From Microbacterium sp. LWH3-1.2 (GTDB taxonomy: Bacteria; Actinomycetota; Actinomycetes; Actinomycetales; Microbacteriaceae), in contig NZ_JBEGIK010000001.1 of NCBI RefSeq assembly GCF_040675855.1, positions 3,844,001 to 3,908,000 of the forward strand: DNA of 64,000 bases, given 5' to 3'. Made by a program: the position numbers and the translations under genes. The notes beneath the pieces are model-generated. The model saw nothing but the letters and a program-made list of their open reading frames with translations. It did no database searches and was not told the origin of the DNA. Shown here one piece after another: positions 33,821 through 42,925 of this stretch; position 1 is the first letter of the stretch, and each line of letters starts with the position of its first letter.

Positions 33821-34317
33821 CGCCTCACTCCTGCGGTCTCGAGCACGCGGCCGACGAAGGCCTCGGTGCGCCGGCGCGTGCCGTCGATCTTCATGTCGAC
33901 GCTCGCGCGCACCTCGTTCGGCGCGAGCGGTGGCGCCAGGCGCACGTTCTCGTGGCACGACAGATCGGCGCAGATGTACGTGCCGACGCTGTCGCCGTGC
34001 ACGCCGGCCTCACCGGCCTTGCGTGCCGTGTACATGGTGACCTGGTCGGCCGGCTGCATCGTGTGGCACAGGTTGCAGAGCGCCGCGCGGGCGTGGGACG
34101 AGCCCTCCGCGCCGCGCAGCACGACACCGGCGGGTTCTCCGTCGATCTCGGCGACCAGGTAGCCCCGGCCCCGCGTGCGCGGGTCGCGCCACGCCAGGAA
34201 GTCGAGATGGTCCCAGTCTGTGAGCACGAAGTCGTGAGGCAGGGTGACGAGACGCAGCTCGTCGGCGGAGGCGTTCACGAATGCGGAACGCAACTCATCT
34301 TCGGTCAGTGGGCGCAT
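33817..34317 (-). CDS. FBP-domain protein (EF-G-binding treble-clef zinc finger)
   Basis: The product is 166 residues. The C-terminal four-Cys treble clef is clear: LCNLCHTMQPADQVTMYTAR and GTYICADLSCHENVR. This matches the FBP family whose C-terminal domain resembles fusidic-acid-resistance proteins that free EF-G from the ribosome. GAGGAGG precedes the ATG at 34317. It is the first gene of a two-gene unit with the PfkB kinase. A translation-related role is inferred from the family only. Confidence 0.85.
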   Translation of the reverse strand: MRPLTEDELRSAFVNASADELRLVTLPHDFVLTDWDHLDFLAWRDPRTRGRGYLVAEIDGEPAGVVLRGAEGSSHARAALCNLCHTMQPADQVTMYTARKAGEAGVHGDSVGTYICADLSCHENVRLAPPLAPNEVRASVDMKIDGTRRRTEAFVGRVLETAGVRR

Positions 34318-34423
34318 GGCACCTCCTCGCCCGCCCAGTCTACGAAGGACGACGGATGCCGCCACCCCGCGTCTTCGCGGCGCGCGGAGCGGCAGCATCC
34401 GTCCTGCGACGCGCTCTGCGCGA

Positions 34424-35434
34424 TCAGCCCTTCGTGGCTCCGGCGGTGAGGCCGCCGACGATGTACCTCTGCAGCAGCAGGAAGACGATGACGACCGGAA
34501 TCGCGGCCATCACCGCCCCCGCGGCGAAGCCCGACCAGTCCGCGTAGCGCGGGTTCGACACGAGCTTGGTCAGACCGACGACGAGCGTCTGCTTGTCGGG
34601 ATCGATGAGCAGCACGCTCGCGATCATGTACTCGTTCACGATGCCGATGAACGACAGCAGTCCGACGACGGCGAGGATGGGTGCGACCAGGCGCAGGATG
34701 ATCGTGAAGAAGATGCGCGCGTGGCCGGCCCCGTCGATCTTCGCCGCCTCGTCGAGCTCCTTCGGGATCGTGTTGAAGAAGCCGTACATGAGGTAGGTGT
34801 TCACGCCCAGCGCGCCGCCGAGGTAGATCAGGATCAGACCGCTCAGCGTGTTGAGTCCGATCGCCGGGAACCAGTCGCTGATGGAGCTGAACATGAGGAA
34901 GATCGCCACGACGGCAAGCATCTGCGGGAACATCTGCACGACCACGATCGTGATGAGGCCCACACGGCGGCCCGTGAAGCGCATGCGCGAGAAGGCGTAC
35001 GCGGCCAGTGCCCCGATGAACACCATCGTGAATCCGGTGATCAGCGCCACGATCATGGTGTTGAGGAACCACTGCGGGTACGGGATCTGCGGGTCGGTGA
35101 GGATGCGCACGTAGCTGTCGATGCCGACCGCCGAGAACAGCTGATTGGTGCCGGTGAGGGTGCCGCTCGGGTTCAGCGACGCCGACAGCACGTAGAGCAG
35201 CGGAAAGATCGCGAATGCCGACACCACGATCGCGACGAGGTGCCGCCAGCCGGTGTCGGCGAACCACTTGCCGAACGGGCGACGGCGCACCGGCCGTTCG
35301 GCACGTGGCGAGGGCGCCATGCCCGGGGCCGCGGTCTCGAACTGCTCGGCGGCGCTGCCGCCGGCGACGGCGAGGGTCGCGTTCTGCGTGACGGTCTTGT
35401 CGGGATGGGCGAGACGGTCCTGAGATTCCGACAT
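34424..35434 (-). CDS. malG: Sugar ABC transporter permease (MalG type)
   Basis: The product is 336 residues with six membrane helices after a 60-residue cytoplasmic head. The EAA loop (PKELDEAAKIDGAGHARIFF) that docks on the ATPase is intact. CUT1 family; partner of the MalF-type gene upstream (1-nt gap between stop and start) and of the substrate-binding protein at 37138. No ATPase gene is present in the operon, so the shared MsiK-type ATPase of actinobacteria is expected to energise it. The long N-terminal extension matches actinobacterial MalG proteins. Confidence 0.85.
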   Translation of the reverse strand: MSESQDRLAHPDKTVTQNATLAVAGGSAAEQFETAAPGMAPSPRAERPVRRRPFGKWFADTGWRHLVAIVVSAFAIFPLLYVLSASLNPSGTLTGTNQLFSAVGIDSYVRILTDPQIPYPQWFLNTMIVALITGFTMVFIGALAAYAFSRMRFTGRRVGLITIVVVQMFPQMLAVVAIFLMFSSISDWFPAIGLNTLSGLILIYLGGALGVNTYLMYGFFNTIPKELDEAAKIDGAGHARIFFTIILRLVAPILAVVGLLSFIGIVNEYMIASVLLIDPDKQTLVVGLTKLVSNPRYADWSGFAAGAVMAAIPVVIVFLLLQRYIVGGLTAGATKG

Positions 35435-35435
35435 G

Positions 35436-37055
35436 TCAGTTCAGCTCCTCGAGGGCCTTGGTCTTACGGAAACTGATCACCGCGATGACGGCGACCACGA
35501 TGAAGATCAGGATCGTGAACGCCGAGGCGAGACCGTAGTCGCGGTTCTGCCCGGTGAAGGCGACCTTGTACACCATCGAGATGAGCAGGTCGGTGTGTCC
35601 CGCCGGTATCGCCGTGTCCTCGAATCGCGGACCGCCTCCGGTGAGCATGTAGATCAGGTTGAAGTTGTTGAAGTTGAAGGCGAACGACGCGATCAAGAGC
35701 GGCGTCACCGTGACGAGCAGGAGCGGCAGCTTGATGCGGCGGAAGATCTGCCACGGGCTCGCACCGTCCATCACGCCGGCTTCATTGACCTCTTCGGGGA
35801 TGCCCTGCAGCGCTCCCATGCACACGAGGAACATGTACGGGAAGCCGAGCCAGAGGTTGACCAGCAGGACCGAGAACTTCGCGATCCACGGGTCGGTCAG
35901 CCAGCCGATCTCGGCTCCGCCCAGAAGGACCTGGTTGATGAACCCGAAGCTCTTGTTCATCATGCCCGCCCAGATGAGGGCCGACAGGAACGCCGGGAAC
36001 GCATAGGGCAGGATCAGCATGATCCGGTACCCGTTCTTGAACCGCATCCGCGTGTTCTGGAAGAGCATCGCCAGCAGCAGACCGAGGAAGAAGGTCGTGG
36101 CCACCGAGACGATCGCGAAGACGAAGGTCCATGCCGTCACCGCCAGCAGCGGGCCGCGGATCGTCGTGTCGGTCAGGGCGCGCACGAAGTTGTCGAAGCC
36201 GACGAAGACCTGCCATCCGGGCAGCAGCTGTTCGCCGGACTCGGACGTGAAGGCGCCCTCGCCATCGTCTGTATAGACCGTCCCGGTCGTGGTGTCGGTC
36301 ATCGTGTCGGCGGATGCGTCGTATACGAGGGTGGAGGTGTAGAGGTACCCCTTCTGGCCGTCCTGGGTGCGGATCGCCCCGTCATTGGGGTCGTCGGTGT
36401 ACGGCACCGCGAGCTCTTCCACCTCGTTGCTGCGCGCGAGCACGTCCGCGAAGGTGAGCGTGGTCCAGCCGTCGACGGCGACGGCCTTGCCGCCCTCCAT
36501 GGTGGCGTCGACCGGTTCGAGCGGCTTCAGGTTCGTGCCGAGCGACGCTTCGCCGTCGGTGGGGTCGGTCACCAGGAGGCCGAGTTCGCCGACGCGCTCG
36601 ACGACGGTCACGTCGAACGTCGGCGAGTCCTCGACACGGACGAGGGATGACCGCATGAGGGACGCGATCGCCTGGTCCTTGGAGCCGTTGTGGCCGGTGC
36701 CGTAGTTGGTGAGGCCGATGTAGGCGGTGTAGCTCAGGGTGAAGATCTGGAACACGACCAGCAGGATGATGCCCGGGGTCAGATACTTCGCCGGGATCTG
36801 CTTGCGGGAGAAGTAGATCCAGTTGACGAGGATCGTCACGGCCGTCACCAGCGTGAGGACGAGCCACTCGTTGTGCAGGAAGAGGACGAAGACGGCATAG
36901 AGCGCGACGGCGTCCACGATCGCCAGCATCACGATCTTGAGGACCAGCCAGCGGAGACGGCCTCCGGCGGCGTCGGCCATGCGGGCGGCGCTGCGCTGCC
37001 TCGGCGTCTGCGGCGGGGCCTTCTCGTCAGTCGCGGTCGAGAGAGTATCGGTCAT
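35436..37055 (-). CDS. malF: Sugar ABC transporter permease (MalF type)
   Basis: The product is 539 residues, longer than most CUT1 permeases. After three N-terminal helices, an extracytoplasmic domain of about 180 residues (from NYGTGHNGSKDQAI to LPGWQVFVGFDNF) corresponds to the P2 loop of maltose MalF. Then come the core helices with the EAA loop IPEEVNEAGVMDGASPWQIF. The P2-like loop supports a maltose/maltodextrin type rather than a generic sugar permease. Lies 82 bp downstream of the binding-protein gene, separated from it by a 16-bp perfect hairpin. Confidence 0.85.
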   Translation of the reverse strand: MTDTLSTATDEKAPPQTPRQRSAARMADAAGGRLRWLVLKIVMLAIVDAVALYAVFVLFLHNEWLVLTLVTAVTILVNWIYFSRKQIPAKYLTPGIILLVVFQIFTLSYTAYIGLTNYGTGHNGSKDQAIASLMRSSLVRVEDSPTFDVTVVERVGELGLLVTDPTDGEASLGTNLKPLEPVDATMEGGKAVAVDGWTTLTFADVLARSNEVEELAVPYTDDPNDGAIRTQDGQKGYLYTSTLVYDASADTMTDTTTGTVYTDDGEGAFTSESGEQLLPGWQVFVGFDNFVRALTDTTIRGPLLAVTAWTFVFAIVSVATTFFLGLLLAMLFQNTRMRFKNGYRIMLILPYAFPAFLSALIWAGMMNKSFGFINQVLLGGAEIGWLTDPWIAKFSVLLVNLWLGFPYMFLVCMGALQGIPEEVNEAGVMDGASPWQIFRRIKLPLLLVTVTPLLIASFAFNFNNFNLIYMLTGGGPRFEDTAIPAGHTDLLISMVYKVAFTGQNRDYGLASAFTILIFIVVAVIAVISFRKTKALEELN

Positions 37056-37074
37056 CGATCATCCTCATCATCGG

Positions 37075-37108
37075 GACCGGGACGGATGCCTCGGCATCCG
37101 TCCCGGTC
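37075..37108 (-). other. Intercistronic hairpin between binding-protein and MalF-type genes
   Basis: A 16-bp perfect inverted repeat (left arm GACCGGGACGGATGCC, loop TC). It could stabilise the upstream malE-like mRNA or lower expression of the permeases, as known for the malE-malF region of enteric bacteria. Confidence 0.6.
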
Positions 37109-37137
37109 GCCTGTCGCGGTCGTGAGACCGCAGGGTG

Positions 37138-38367
37138 TTACTTGATGGCGGCGCTCACGTCGTCGGTGAGCTTCTGCCACGTCGCCGTCGGGTCGGCGCC
37201 GTTGATGATCGCGGCCTCGGCGATTCCCCAGTACTGCCACACGGCACCCATCGCCGGGATGGCGGGCATCGGGACGGCGTCGGCACCGACGGTCTGGAAT
37301 CCGGCGATGATCGGGTCGGCGGCCGCCGTGTCGGCAGCGGCGGTGAGGGCGGGCAGCACGTTGCCGGCCTTGAAGAGCTCGAGCTGGACGTCCTCGGTTC
37401 CGATGTAGTTGACGAGGAAGTCGTTCGCGGCGACCTTGTTGTCGGACTCGGAGCTCACGAAGAAACCCTTGACGCCCGCGAACGGCTGAGCGGCGGCGTC
37501 GGTCGGGCTCGGGATCGGGTCGATCGCGACGTTGATGCCCGCGTCGGTCGCGACGCCGACGTTCCACGGGCCAGTCAGCCAGAAGGCCGCCTCGCCCTCG
37601 GTGAACTTCGTCTTGGCGATGTCGCCGTCGACGTCGGTGTTGACGTTGCCGGCCGCGCCCTGCGCGCCGAGCCAGGTGGCGAACTGGAAGCCGCCCTCGT
37701 TGCCGATCTGCAGGTCGGCCGGGTCGTAGTTGCCCTCGGCGTCGGTGCCGAACACCGGCGCCCCGAACGCGGTCTGGAACGGGTACAGGTGGTACGGGTC
37801 GCCCTCGACGCCCTGCTGGACGACGAACGGGGAGGTGAGGCCGGCGGCCTGGCCCTTCGCGATCATGTCGTCGAAGCTCGTGGCCGGCTCGGGGATGATG
37901 TCGGCGTTGCGGAGGATCGCGATGTTCTCGACGGCGTACGGGAGCATGTAGGTCGTGCCCTCGTAGGTCGACGCCTGCAGCGCGACCGGGAGGTAGTCGC
38001 CGGCGGTGTCGCCGAGCTCGATCGGAGCCACCACGCCGTTGGTCGACAGCTCGCCGAGCCAGTCGTGGGCGCCCATGACCACGTCGGGGCCCTTGCCCGT
38101 CGGAGCCTGCTGGATGAAGTCGTCCTTGATCTTGCCGGTGTCCTTGCCCACCAGGTCGACCTTGACGCCGGTCTTCTCGCTGTACGCGTCGGCCGCGCCC
38201 TTCAGCGCATCGACGCGCTCGGAGTCGACCCAGACGGTCAGCGTCGACGTGGCGTCGCCCTCGTCGGTCGAACCGGCGTCGTTTGCGCTGCCCGCGCAGC
38301 CCGCGAGGACGATCGATGCGACGGCGAGACCGCCGAGCGCGAGCCAGCTCTTCTTGTTCACCTTCAT
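37138..38367 (-). CDS. malE: Maltose-type ABC substrate-binding lipoprotein
   Basis: The product is 409 residues. A signal peptide ends in the lipobox LAGCAG (Cys lipid anchor). The MalE-type fold shows LTVWVDSERVDALK, GPDVVMGAHDWLGELSTNG, LPYAVENIAILRNAD, FWLTGPWNVGVA and IPAMGAVWQYWGIAEAAI. Binds maltodextrin-like sugar outside the membrane for the two permeases downstream. A LacI-type operator lies 81 bp upstream of the start, so the operon is probably sugar-inducible. Sugar specificity is inferred from resemblance to MalE and the P2-loop permease. Confidence 0.85.
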   Translation of the reverse strand: MKVNKKSWLALGGLAVASIVLAGCAGSANDAGSTDEGDATSTLTVWVDSERVDALKGAADAYSEKTGVKVDLVGKDTGKIKDDFIQQAPTGKGPDVVMGAHDWLGELSTNGVVAPIELGDTAGDYLPVALQASTYEGTTYMLPYAVENIAILRNADIIPEPATSFDDMIAKGQAAGLTSPFVVQQGVEGDPYHLYPFQTAFGAPVFGTDAEGNYDPADLQIGNEGGFQFATWLGAQGAAGNVNTDVDGDIAKTKFTEGEAAFWLTGPWNVGVATDAGINVAIDPIPSPTDAAAQPFAGVKGFFVSSESDNKVAANDFLVNYIGTEDVQLELFKAGNVLPALTAAADTAAADPIIAGFQTVGADAVPMPAIPAMGAVWQYWGIAEAAIINGADPTATWQKLTDDVSAAIK

Positions 38368-38447
38368 CGGTGCAGTGCCTCTCTGGAGTGCTGAGTGAGT
38401 CCGGCCGCACTGCCGGTCGCGACGGTGCGGGTTCGACTCTCGCTGCG

Positions 38448-38467
38448 AAATGCAAGCGCTTACATTT
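38448..38467. promoter_or_regulatory. LacI-family operator of the sugar transporter operon
   Basis: A 20-bp near-perfect palindrome, AAATG-C-AAGCGCTT-A-CATTT, with the central CG typical of LacI/MalR-type operators. It lies between malE and yajQ. No LacI regulator is encoded in the window. Confidence 0.7.
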
Positions 38468-38617
38468 GTAACTCAGCACTCGTCATATGGCAACACCGGG
38501 TTCGGATCGATATCTCGCCGTGACTTTCAGGGCCCGTTTGGAATCGCTTGCACGGAGGCGGCGACGAGAATGGCGTGCAGCAGCACCCGTTCTCCCGCGC
38601 CGCGCGACAGCCGCAGA

Positions 38618-38623
38618 TAGACT
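38618..38623 (+). promoter_or_regulatory. -10 box for a leaderless yajQ transcript
   Basis: TAGACT followed after 7 nt by the ATG at 38631. Confidence 0.5.
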
Positions 38624-38630
38624 GCCCGCC

Positions 38631-39119
38631 ATGGCAGATTCTTCGTTCGACATCGTCAGCAAGGTCGACCACCAGGAGGCGGAGAACGCCCTCAACCAGG
38701 CCCGCAAAGAGATCGAGCAGCGCTACGACTTCAAGGGCACCGGGGCCTCCATCGAGTGGAGCGGCGAGTCCGTGCTCATCAAGGCGAGCACCGAGGACCG
38801 CGCGAACGCCGTCCTCGACGTCTTCCAGTCCAAGCTCATCAAGCGGGGCATCTCCCTGAAGAGCCTCGACTCGGGCGAACCCTTCGCCAGCGGCAAGGAG
38901 TACCGCATCGTCTCGACCATCAAGGACGGCATCTCGTCGGAGAACGCGAAGAAGATCTCGAAGATCATCCGCGACGAGGGCCCCAAGTCGGTGAAGTCGC
39001 AGATCCAGGGCGACGAGCTGCGCGTGCAGTCGAAGTCCCGCGACGACCTGCAGGAGGTGCAGCGCCTGCTCAAGGCCGCCGACCTCGACGTCGACCTCCA
39101 GTTCGTCAACTACCGCTGA
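38631..39119 (+). CDS. yajQ: YajQ-family nucleotide-binding protein
   Basis: The product is 162 residues, a full-length Yaj[41 protein letters not shown] and [20 protein letters not shown] are family signatures; family members bind cyclic di-GMP or RNA. Frame upstream to 38487 is not coding-like, and the leaderless signal fixes the start. The integrase of the adjacent island overlaps its last 10 bp on the other strand, so the yajQ 3' end may be that island's attachment site. Confidence 0.93.
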   Translation: MADSSFDIVSKVDHQEAENALNQARKEIEQRYDFKGTGASIEWSGESVLIKASTEDRANAVLDVFQSKLIKRGISLKSLDSGEPFASGKEYRIVSTIKDGISSENAKKISKIIRDEGPKSVKSQIQGDELRVQSKSRDDLQEVQRLLKAADLDVDLQFVNYR

Positions 39120-40243
39120 CGCGAGCCGCTGACCTGGGGTTTTTTGGTTTCAGTCCGCACGGAGTCCGCAGAATTGCGGATCTCCGTCATGAACGACGCG
39201 GTTGCGGACCGTGTTTTGTCCTCCGCGGACGGCCAGAGGTGGCTATAGACGTTCAGCGTGATGGACGGCGTGGAGTGTCCGAGCGCGCGCTGCACGGTGA
39301 CGACATCGCAGCCCTGCGCGATCAGGTTCGACGCGAACGTGTGGCGAAGCGTGTGCAGGGTGATCTCGTCAGAGAGGCCAATGGCTTGCCGGATGCGGCG
39401 CCACTCCTCCGCAGCGTTGTTGCGGTGCCAGAGCCGGCCGAGCGGGGTGACGAAGAGCTGCTCGTCGTGATCGGTGACGTTCTGGCGTTGGACGTGAGCG
39501 GCCAGTGACGCCATCAGCTCGTCGGGGACGTAGACCGTGCGCTCGGATTCGTACTTGGGCGGCACGATCTGGGCGGTGGTGTTCGTCGCGCCCTGCACCT
39601 GGCGGGCGACGCTGATCGAGCGCCCGAGAAAGTTCACATCCCGCAGCTGCAGCCCGGCAGCCTCGCCGAGCCGCAAGCCGGCGAAGACGCAGACCTCGAC
39701 GAAGCCGCGGAAGTCAGCGGCCGCCTCGAGCGCGGCGTTGACCTCCTCCGCGGACATGATCCGCATGGCGGCCTCGGCCTTCCGACCCCGAGGGGCTTTG
39801 ACGCCCACGGCCGGGCTCGACGCGATGACCTTGTCGGCGACGGCAGCGCGGAACGACATCTGCACGTAGTTGAGGCGCGTCCTGATGGTGGAAGCTGCCA
39901 GCCCGCGTTTCGACTCCGCGGCCACCCACGCCTGGACATGCGACGACTTGATGCCCGCGATCGGGCCGTCGCGCCACGGGACGCTCTGCACCGCGACGGC
40001 CGCCGCCTCGTGGGTGCCCACCGCCCAGGACTGTCGCTCCATCCACCGGGTCGCCCATTCGTCCCAGGTGATTCGTCCCGCTTTGGGGTCGACATACTGC
40101 CCGGTGACGACGGCGGCCGCGACTTCGTCGAGCCACCGTTGCGCATCGCGCTTGAGAGTGAAGTGACGGGCGTGCTCCCGTCCGGCGTCATCGCGGTAGC
40201 GGGCGCGCCAGACGCCGTCAGTTCTCTGCTTGATCGATGCCAT
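39110..40243 (-). CDS. int: Tyrosine integrase of a small island at yajQ
   Basis: The product is 377 residues. The N-terminal beta-strand arm-binding domain ([20 protein letters not shown]), the core-binding domain (about 55-170) and the catalytic set are complete: Arg in [20 protein letters not shown] (HxxR), [18 protein letters not shown] (His and Tyr). The stop codon overlaps the yajQ end tail to tail by 10 bp. Transcribed with the XRE regulator, whose end overlaps the int start by 26 nt. No matching far end of the island is visible, so excision may no longer be possible. Confidence 0.92.
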   Translation of the reverse strand: MASIKQRTDGVWRARYRDDAGREHARHFTLKRDAQRWLDEVAAAVVTGQYVDPKAGRITWDEWATRWMERQSWAVGTHEAAAVAVQSVPWRDGPIAGIKSSHVQAWVAAESKRGLAASTIRTRLNYVQMSFRAAVADKVIASSPAVGVKAPRGRKAEAAMRIMSAEEVNAALEAAADFRGFVEVCVFAGLRLGEAAGLQLRDVNFLGRSISVARQVQGATNTTAQIVPPKYESERTVYVPDELMASLAAHVQRQNVTDHDEQLFVTPLGRLWHRNNAAEEWRRIRQAIGLSDEITLHTLRHTFASNLIAQGCDVVTVQRALGHSTPSITLNVYSHLWPSAEDKTRSATASFMTEIRNSADSVRTETKKPQVSGSRQR

Positions 40244-40814
40244 CGTCTTCCTCCGCCCGGTCGCCGCGGTCGCGTTTGGCCTCCTCGATCACCTCGCGGA
40301 CGCGCGCGAGGAAGGCGTCGGTGTGGACGCTGGAGGCGGCATGGGTTCTGTTCAACCATCCACCCGCTTCGCTGATGCCGCGTTGGTTCGCCTCGGCGCG
40401 GGCGAGCCCGTCCAGCGCGGCGTCGATGGCACTTCGGGTCACGATGGTGAGCGAATCTTTGGGCCACTCGGACTCGGGTCGGTCGTCGATCGCGCGGGCG
40501 AGCCTCAGTTGTGCATCGAATGCCACTCCGGCGAGTTCGGCGATCTCGTCGAGCAGGTTGGCGAAGTCGACCACTTCGGCGTGGAGGTCGAGCTCTTGAG
40601 GTGTTGCGAGCAGCAGATCCGGATTGATCCGCAGCACAACGCCGAGTCCTTCCGCTTCGGTGAGGCGCAACGGTCGCTCACCCTTCTCGACCGACCACAC
40701 AGTGGCTTGGGACCACTTGAAACCTCGCGCGCGCATAGCCTCGGCGAGATCCTTCTGGCTCATGCCGTTTCTGATGCGGGTGAGGTTCGTGCCGATCTGC
40801 TCGTCTGTCGCCAT
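40218..40814 (-). CDS. XRE-family regulator
   Basis: The product is 198 residues. Residues 7-60 form an HTH_3 domain (IGTNLTRIRNGMSQKDLAEA, KWSQATVWSVEKGERPLRLT) followed by an all-helical C-terminal part. On the minus strand TAGCAT lies 6 nt and TACAAT about 21 nt before the ATG, so leaderless start is possible. It faces the excisionase-like gene, a repressor/excisionase arrangement, and shares a transcript with int. Confidence 0.82.
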   Translation of the reverse strand: MATDEQIGTNLTRIRNGMSQKDLAEAMRARGFKWSQATVWSVEKGERPLRLTEAEGLGVVLRINPDLLLATPQELDLHAEVVDFANLLDEIAELAGVAFDAQLRLARAIDDRPESEWPKDSLTIVTRSAIDAALDGLARAEANQRGISEAGGWLNRTHAASSVHTDAFLARVREVIEEAKRDRGDRAEEDDGIDQAEN

Positions 40815-40909
40815 GGTCGGATGCTACTACGCACGGCTATTGTAGGCGACTAGAGATTGTGGTTCACTAAGCTATCCAGTTGGCTTCAACTAGCAAGGCG
40901 GGTGATGAG

Positions 40910-41092
40910 ATGGATCGCATTCTGTTCCTGGACGAGGTGGCCGAGCGCCTGCGGCGGACTCCAGCGCAGCTGAGGTGGATGCTGCACACGGGCTCGGCAC
41001 CGAAGTCGGCAATGATCGCCGGCAGGCGGTGCTGGCGGGAGTCTGACGTGGAGAAGTTCATCGCGGACGCGTTCGCTGACTCGCAGGGCTGA
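40910..41092 (+). CDS. Excisionase-like HTH protein
   Basis: The product is 60 residues. RILFLDEVAERLRRTPAQLR, then GRRCWRESDVEKFIADAFAD is the helix-wing pattern of small excisionases/AlpA proteins. It is divergent from the XRE regulator across a 95-bp control region. An earlier in-frame ATG at 40880 is possible; 40910 has GATGAG before it. The island's cargo beyond it is lost. Confidence 0.7.
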   Translation: MDRILFLDEVAERLRRTPAQLRWMLHTGSAPKSAMIAGRRCWRESDVEKFIADAFADSQG

Positions 41093-41348
41093 GGACGGTA
41101 CGACGTCCGCACCTCCACAGCGTTGCTGATAGGTCGTGGGGTGGGCATCGGCTCGATAGGCGGCAAGCCACGGCCGGAGCGTGGGAGATGTCAATGTGGA
41201 GCACGCGCAGCGGAGCGAGCATGAACGACATTGACCTCGCCAAGCGCAGGCTGAGGATGGGCCGTCGAGGCGATGGCCTGTCGTGATCGCGTGCGAGTTC
41301 CGCTGACGACGCGGCCCTGACCGCCGCTGGGCGGTAAGGAGGTCCGTG

Positions 41349-41529
41349 ATGTTTGCTTCAAGCGCCGCTGGCGCCTTCGACCCTCGTCGTGGCCGTTGAT
41401 CCGGGGAAGGTGATGAATCGCGTCTGGGTCAGTGACGGGGCGGGCCCGGTGACCGAGCCGGTCTCGATGCCTGTCTCGCGCCGGGCCGCGCAGCATCGGC
41501 CCGACGACGCCAAAGCCGTCGACGCGTGA
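41349..41529 (+). pseudogene. IS110-family transposase N-terminal remnant
   Basis: AAGGAGGT and an ATG at 41349 start [12 protein letters not shown]. One frameshift later the text continues [20 protein letters not shown], the conserved IS110 start with the catalytic Asp. It stops at 41529 (premature). The rest of 41093-41704 holds no other supported feature. The insertion probably destroyed the right part of the yajQ island. Confidence 0.6.
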
Positions 41530-41704
41530 CATCGAGGTGGGGCCGATCCCCTTCAGATGCAGATCGCGCAGGCGCCCCGACCCGTCGCGGCGATCGCCGA
41601 GAAGCGCCGCGCGACCGTCGCCGAGGATCGGCTTGTACACCCCCCCCACTGAGGGAAGGCCTCCGCCCAGACGCGCTCGAGCACCGGCGCTTCATGCGCG
41701 AGGG

Positions 41705-42910
41705 TCACGCGCGCTGTCGCTGCAGCGCGCGTCCCAGCCGCGCCGCGGCCTCAGTGAGCTGGTCCTGAGAAGTGTCCCCGAAGGCGAGTCGCAGATGGCG
41801 TGCAGCATCCGTCCCGGGTCCTGAGGGGAAGAAGGCGCCGCGCTGATATTCGACGCCCTCGGCGCTCGCGTCGGCGGCGAGGCGGTCGGCGTCGACGCTC
41901 GCATCACGCAGCCGCGGCCACAGGAACAGGCCGCCGCCGGGCACCTCGACGTCGAAGGCACCGGGCGCCTCCCGATCGATCGCCTCCGCGAGCGTGCGGG
42001 CACGCGACGCGTACGTCGCCCGCGCGCGGTCGAGGGTCCGATCGAAGAGGCCGGGATCCTGCGTCAGCAGCTCGGCCACGACGGCCTGCACGAACGTGGA
42101 CGAGTGCGAGTCCTGACGGCTCCGCAGCGCGACGATGTCGGGCGTCAGCGACTCCGGCAGCACGAGCCATCCCAGCCGCAGTCCGGGGCCGAGGGTCTTC
42201 GTGAATGTGTTGATGTGAATGACGCGCTCGGAGTGGTTGAACGGCTCCTCCTTCGGCGCCCGACCGCTGAACCGCAGCTCACGATAGGGGTTGTCGGCGA
42301 ACACGACGAAGCCGTAGTGCTCCGCGAGCCGCACCAGCTCGCGGCGGCCCTCGAGCGGCAGCGATCCCTGCGTCGGGTTGTGGAAGTCGGGCACCGTGTA
42401 CAGCGCCGCCGGACGCGCGCCGCCCTTCAGGAGCCCGCTCAGCTCCTCGATGTCGATGCCGTGCGCACCCACCCGCACCGGAAGCGTGCGCCCAGCCGAC
42501 AGCTCGAGGCCCCGCAGGAACAGCGGGAAGATCGGGTTGTCGACCGCCACGAGGTCGCCGCGCTCGACGGTCGTCTGGATCGCGAGCGCGAGCCCGTGGA
42601 AGCCGCCGTTGGTCACGACGATGCGCGAGACCGGCACGCCCTCGCGGGCCGCGATCCACTCCCGCAGCGCCGGAATACCCTCCGTCCGCGAGTACTGCAG
42701 TGCCGGCAGTCCGGGTTGTGACAGCACACGAGCGGTCGCCTCGGCGAGCTCGCGCGCGGGCAGCACGGCGGGATCCGGGATGCCGCCGAGCAGCTCGATC
42801 GCATCGGCTCGGCGCTCGCGGAGCGTCTGGTCGCCGAAGCCCTTCGGAGCGGTGAACGCGCTCACCAGCGCGGTGCGGCGATCGAGTGCGGGCAGCGTGT
42901 CGAGGGTCAT
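41705..42910 (-). CDS. PLP-dependent aminotransferase (fold type I, MocR-related without HTH)
   Basis: The product is 401 residues. The class I/II aminotransferase features are complete: LQYSRTEGIPALREWIA, TNGGFHGLALA, PDFHNPTQGSLP, DNPYREL (Asp near the ring N), FTKTLGPGLRLGW (Schiff-base Lys) and a late Arg in RLAFGD. Related proteins handle 2-aminoadipate, aromatic or branched amino acids. Last gene of the leftward transporter-oxidase operon (15 bp from the ATPase gene), so it probably acts on the imported compound or its oxidised product. Confidence 0.87.
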   Translation of the reverse strand: MTLDTLPALDRRTALVSAFTAPKGFGDQTLRERRADAIELLGGIPDPAVLPARELAEATARVLSQPGLPALQYSRTEGIPALREWIAAREGVPVSRIVVTNGGFHGLALAIQTTVERGDLVAVDNPIFPLFLRGLELSAGRTLPVRVGAHGIDIEELSGLLKGGARPAALYTVPDFHNPTQGSLPLEGRRELVRLAEHYGFVVFADNPYRELRFSGRAPKEEPFNHSERVIHINTFTKTLGPGLRLGWLVLPESLTPDIVALRSRQDSHSSTFVQAVVAELLTQDPGLFDRTLDRARATYASRARTLAEAIDREAPGAFDVEVPGGGLFLWPRLRDASVDADRLAADASAEGVEYQRGAFFPSGPGTDAARHLRLAFGDTSQDQLTEAAARLGRALQRQRA

Positions 42911-42925
42911 TCCAGACTCCAGTTC

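Noticed and set aside
37075..37108. Insertion-sequence inverted repeat or terminator of the malE transcript
   Set aside because: The position directly between co-directional transporter genes and the lack of a U-run favour an mRNA-processing hairpin.
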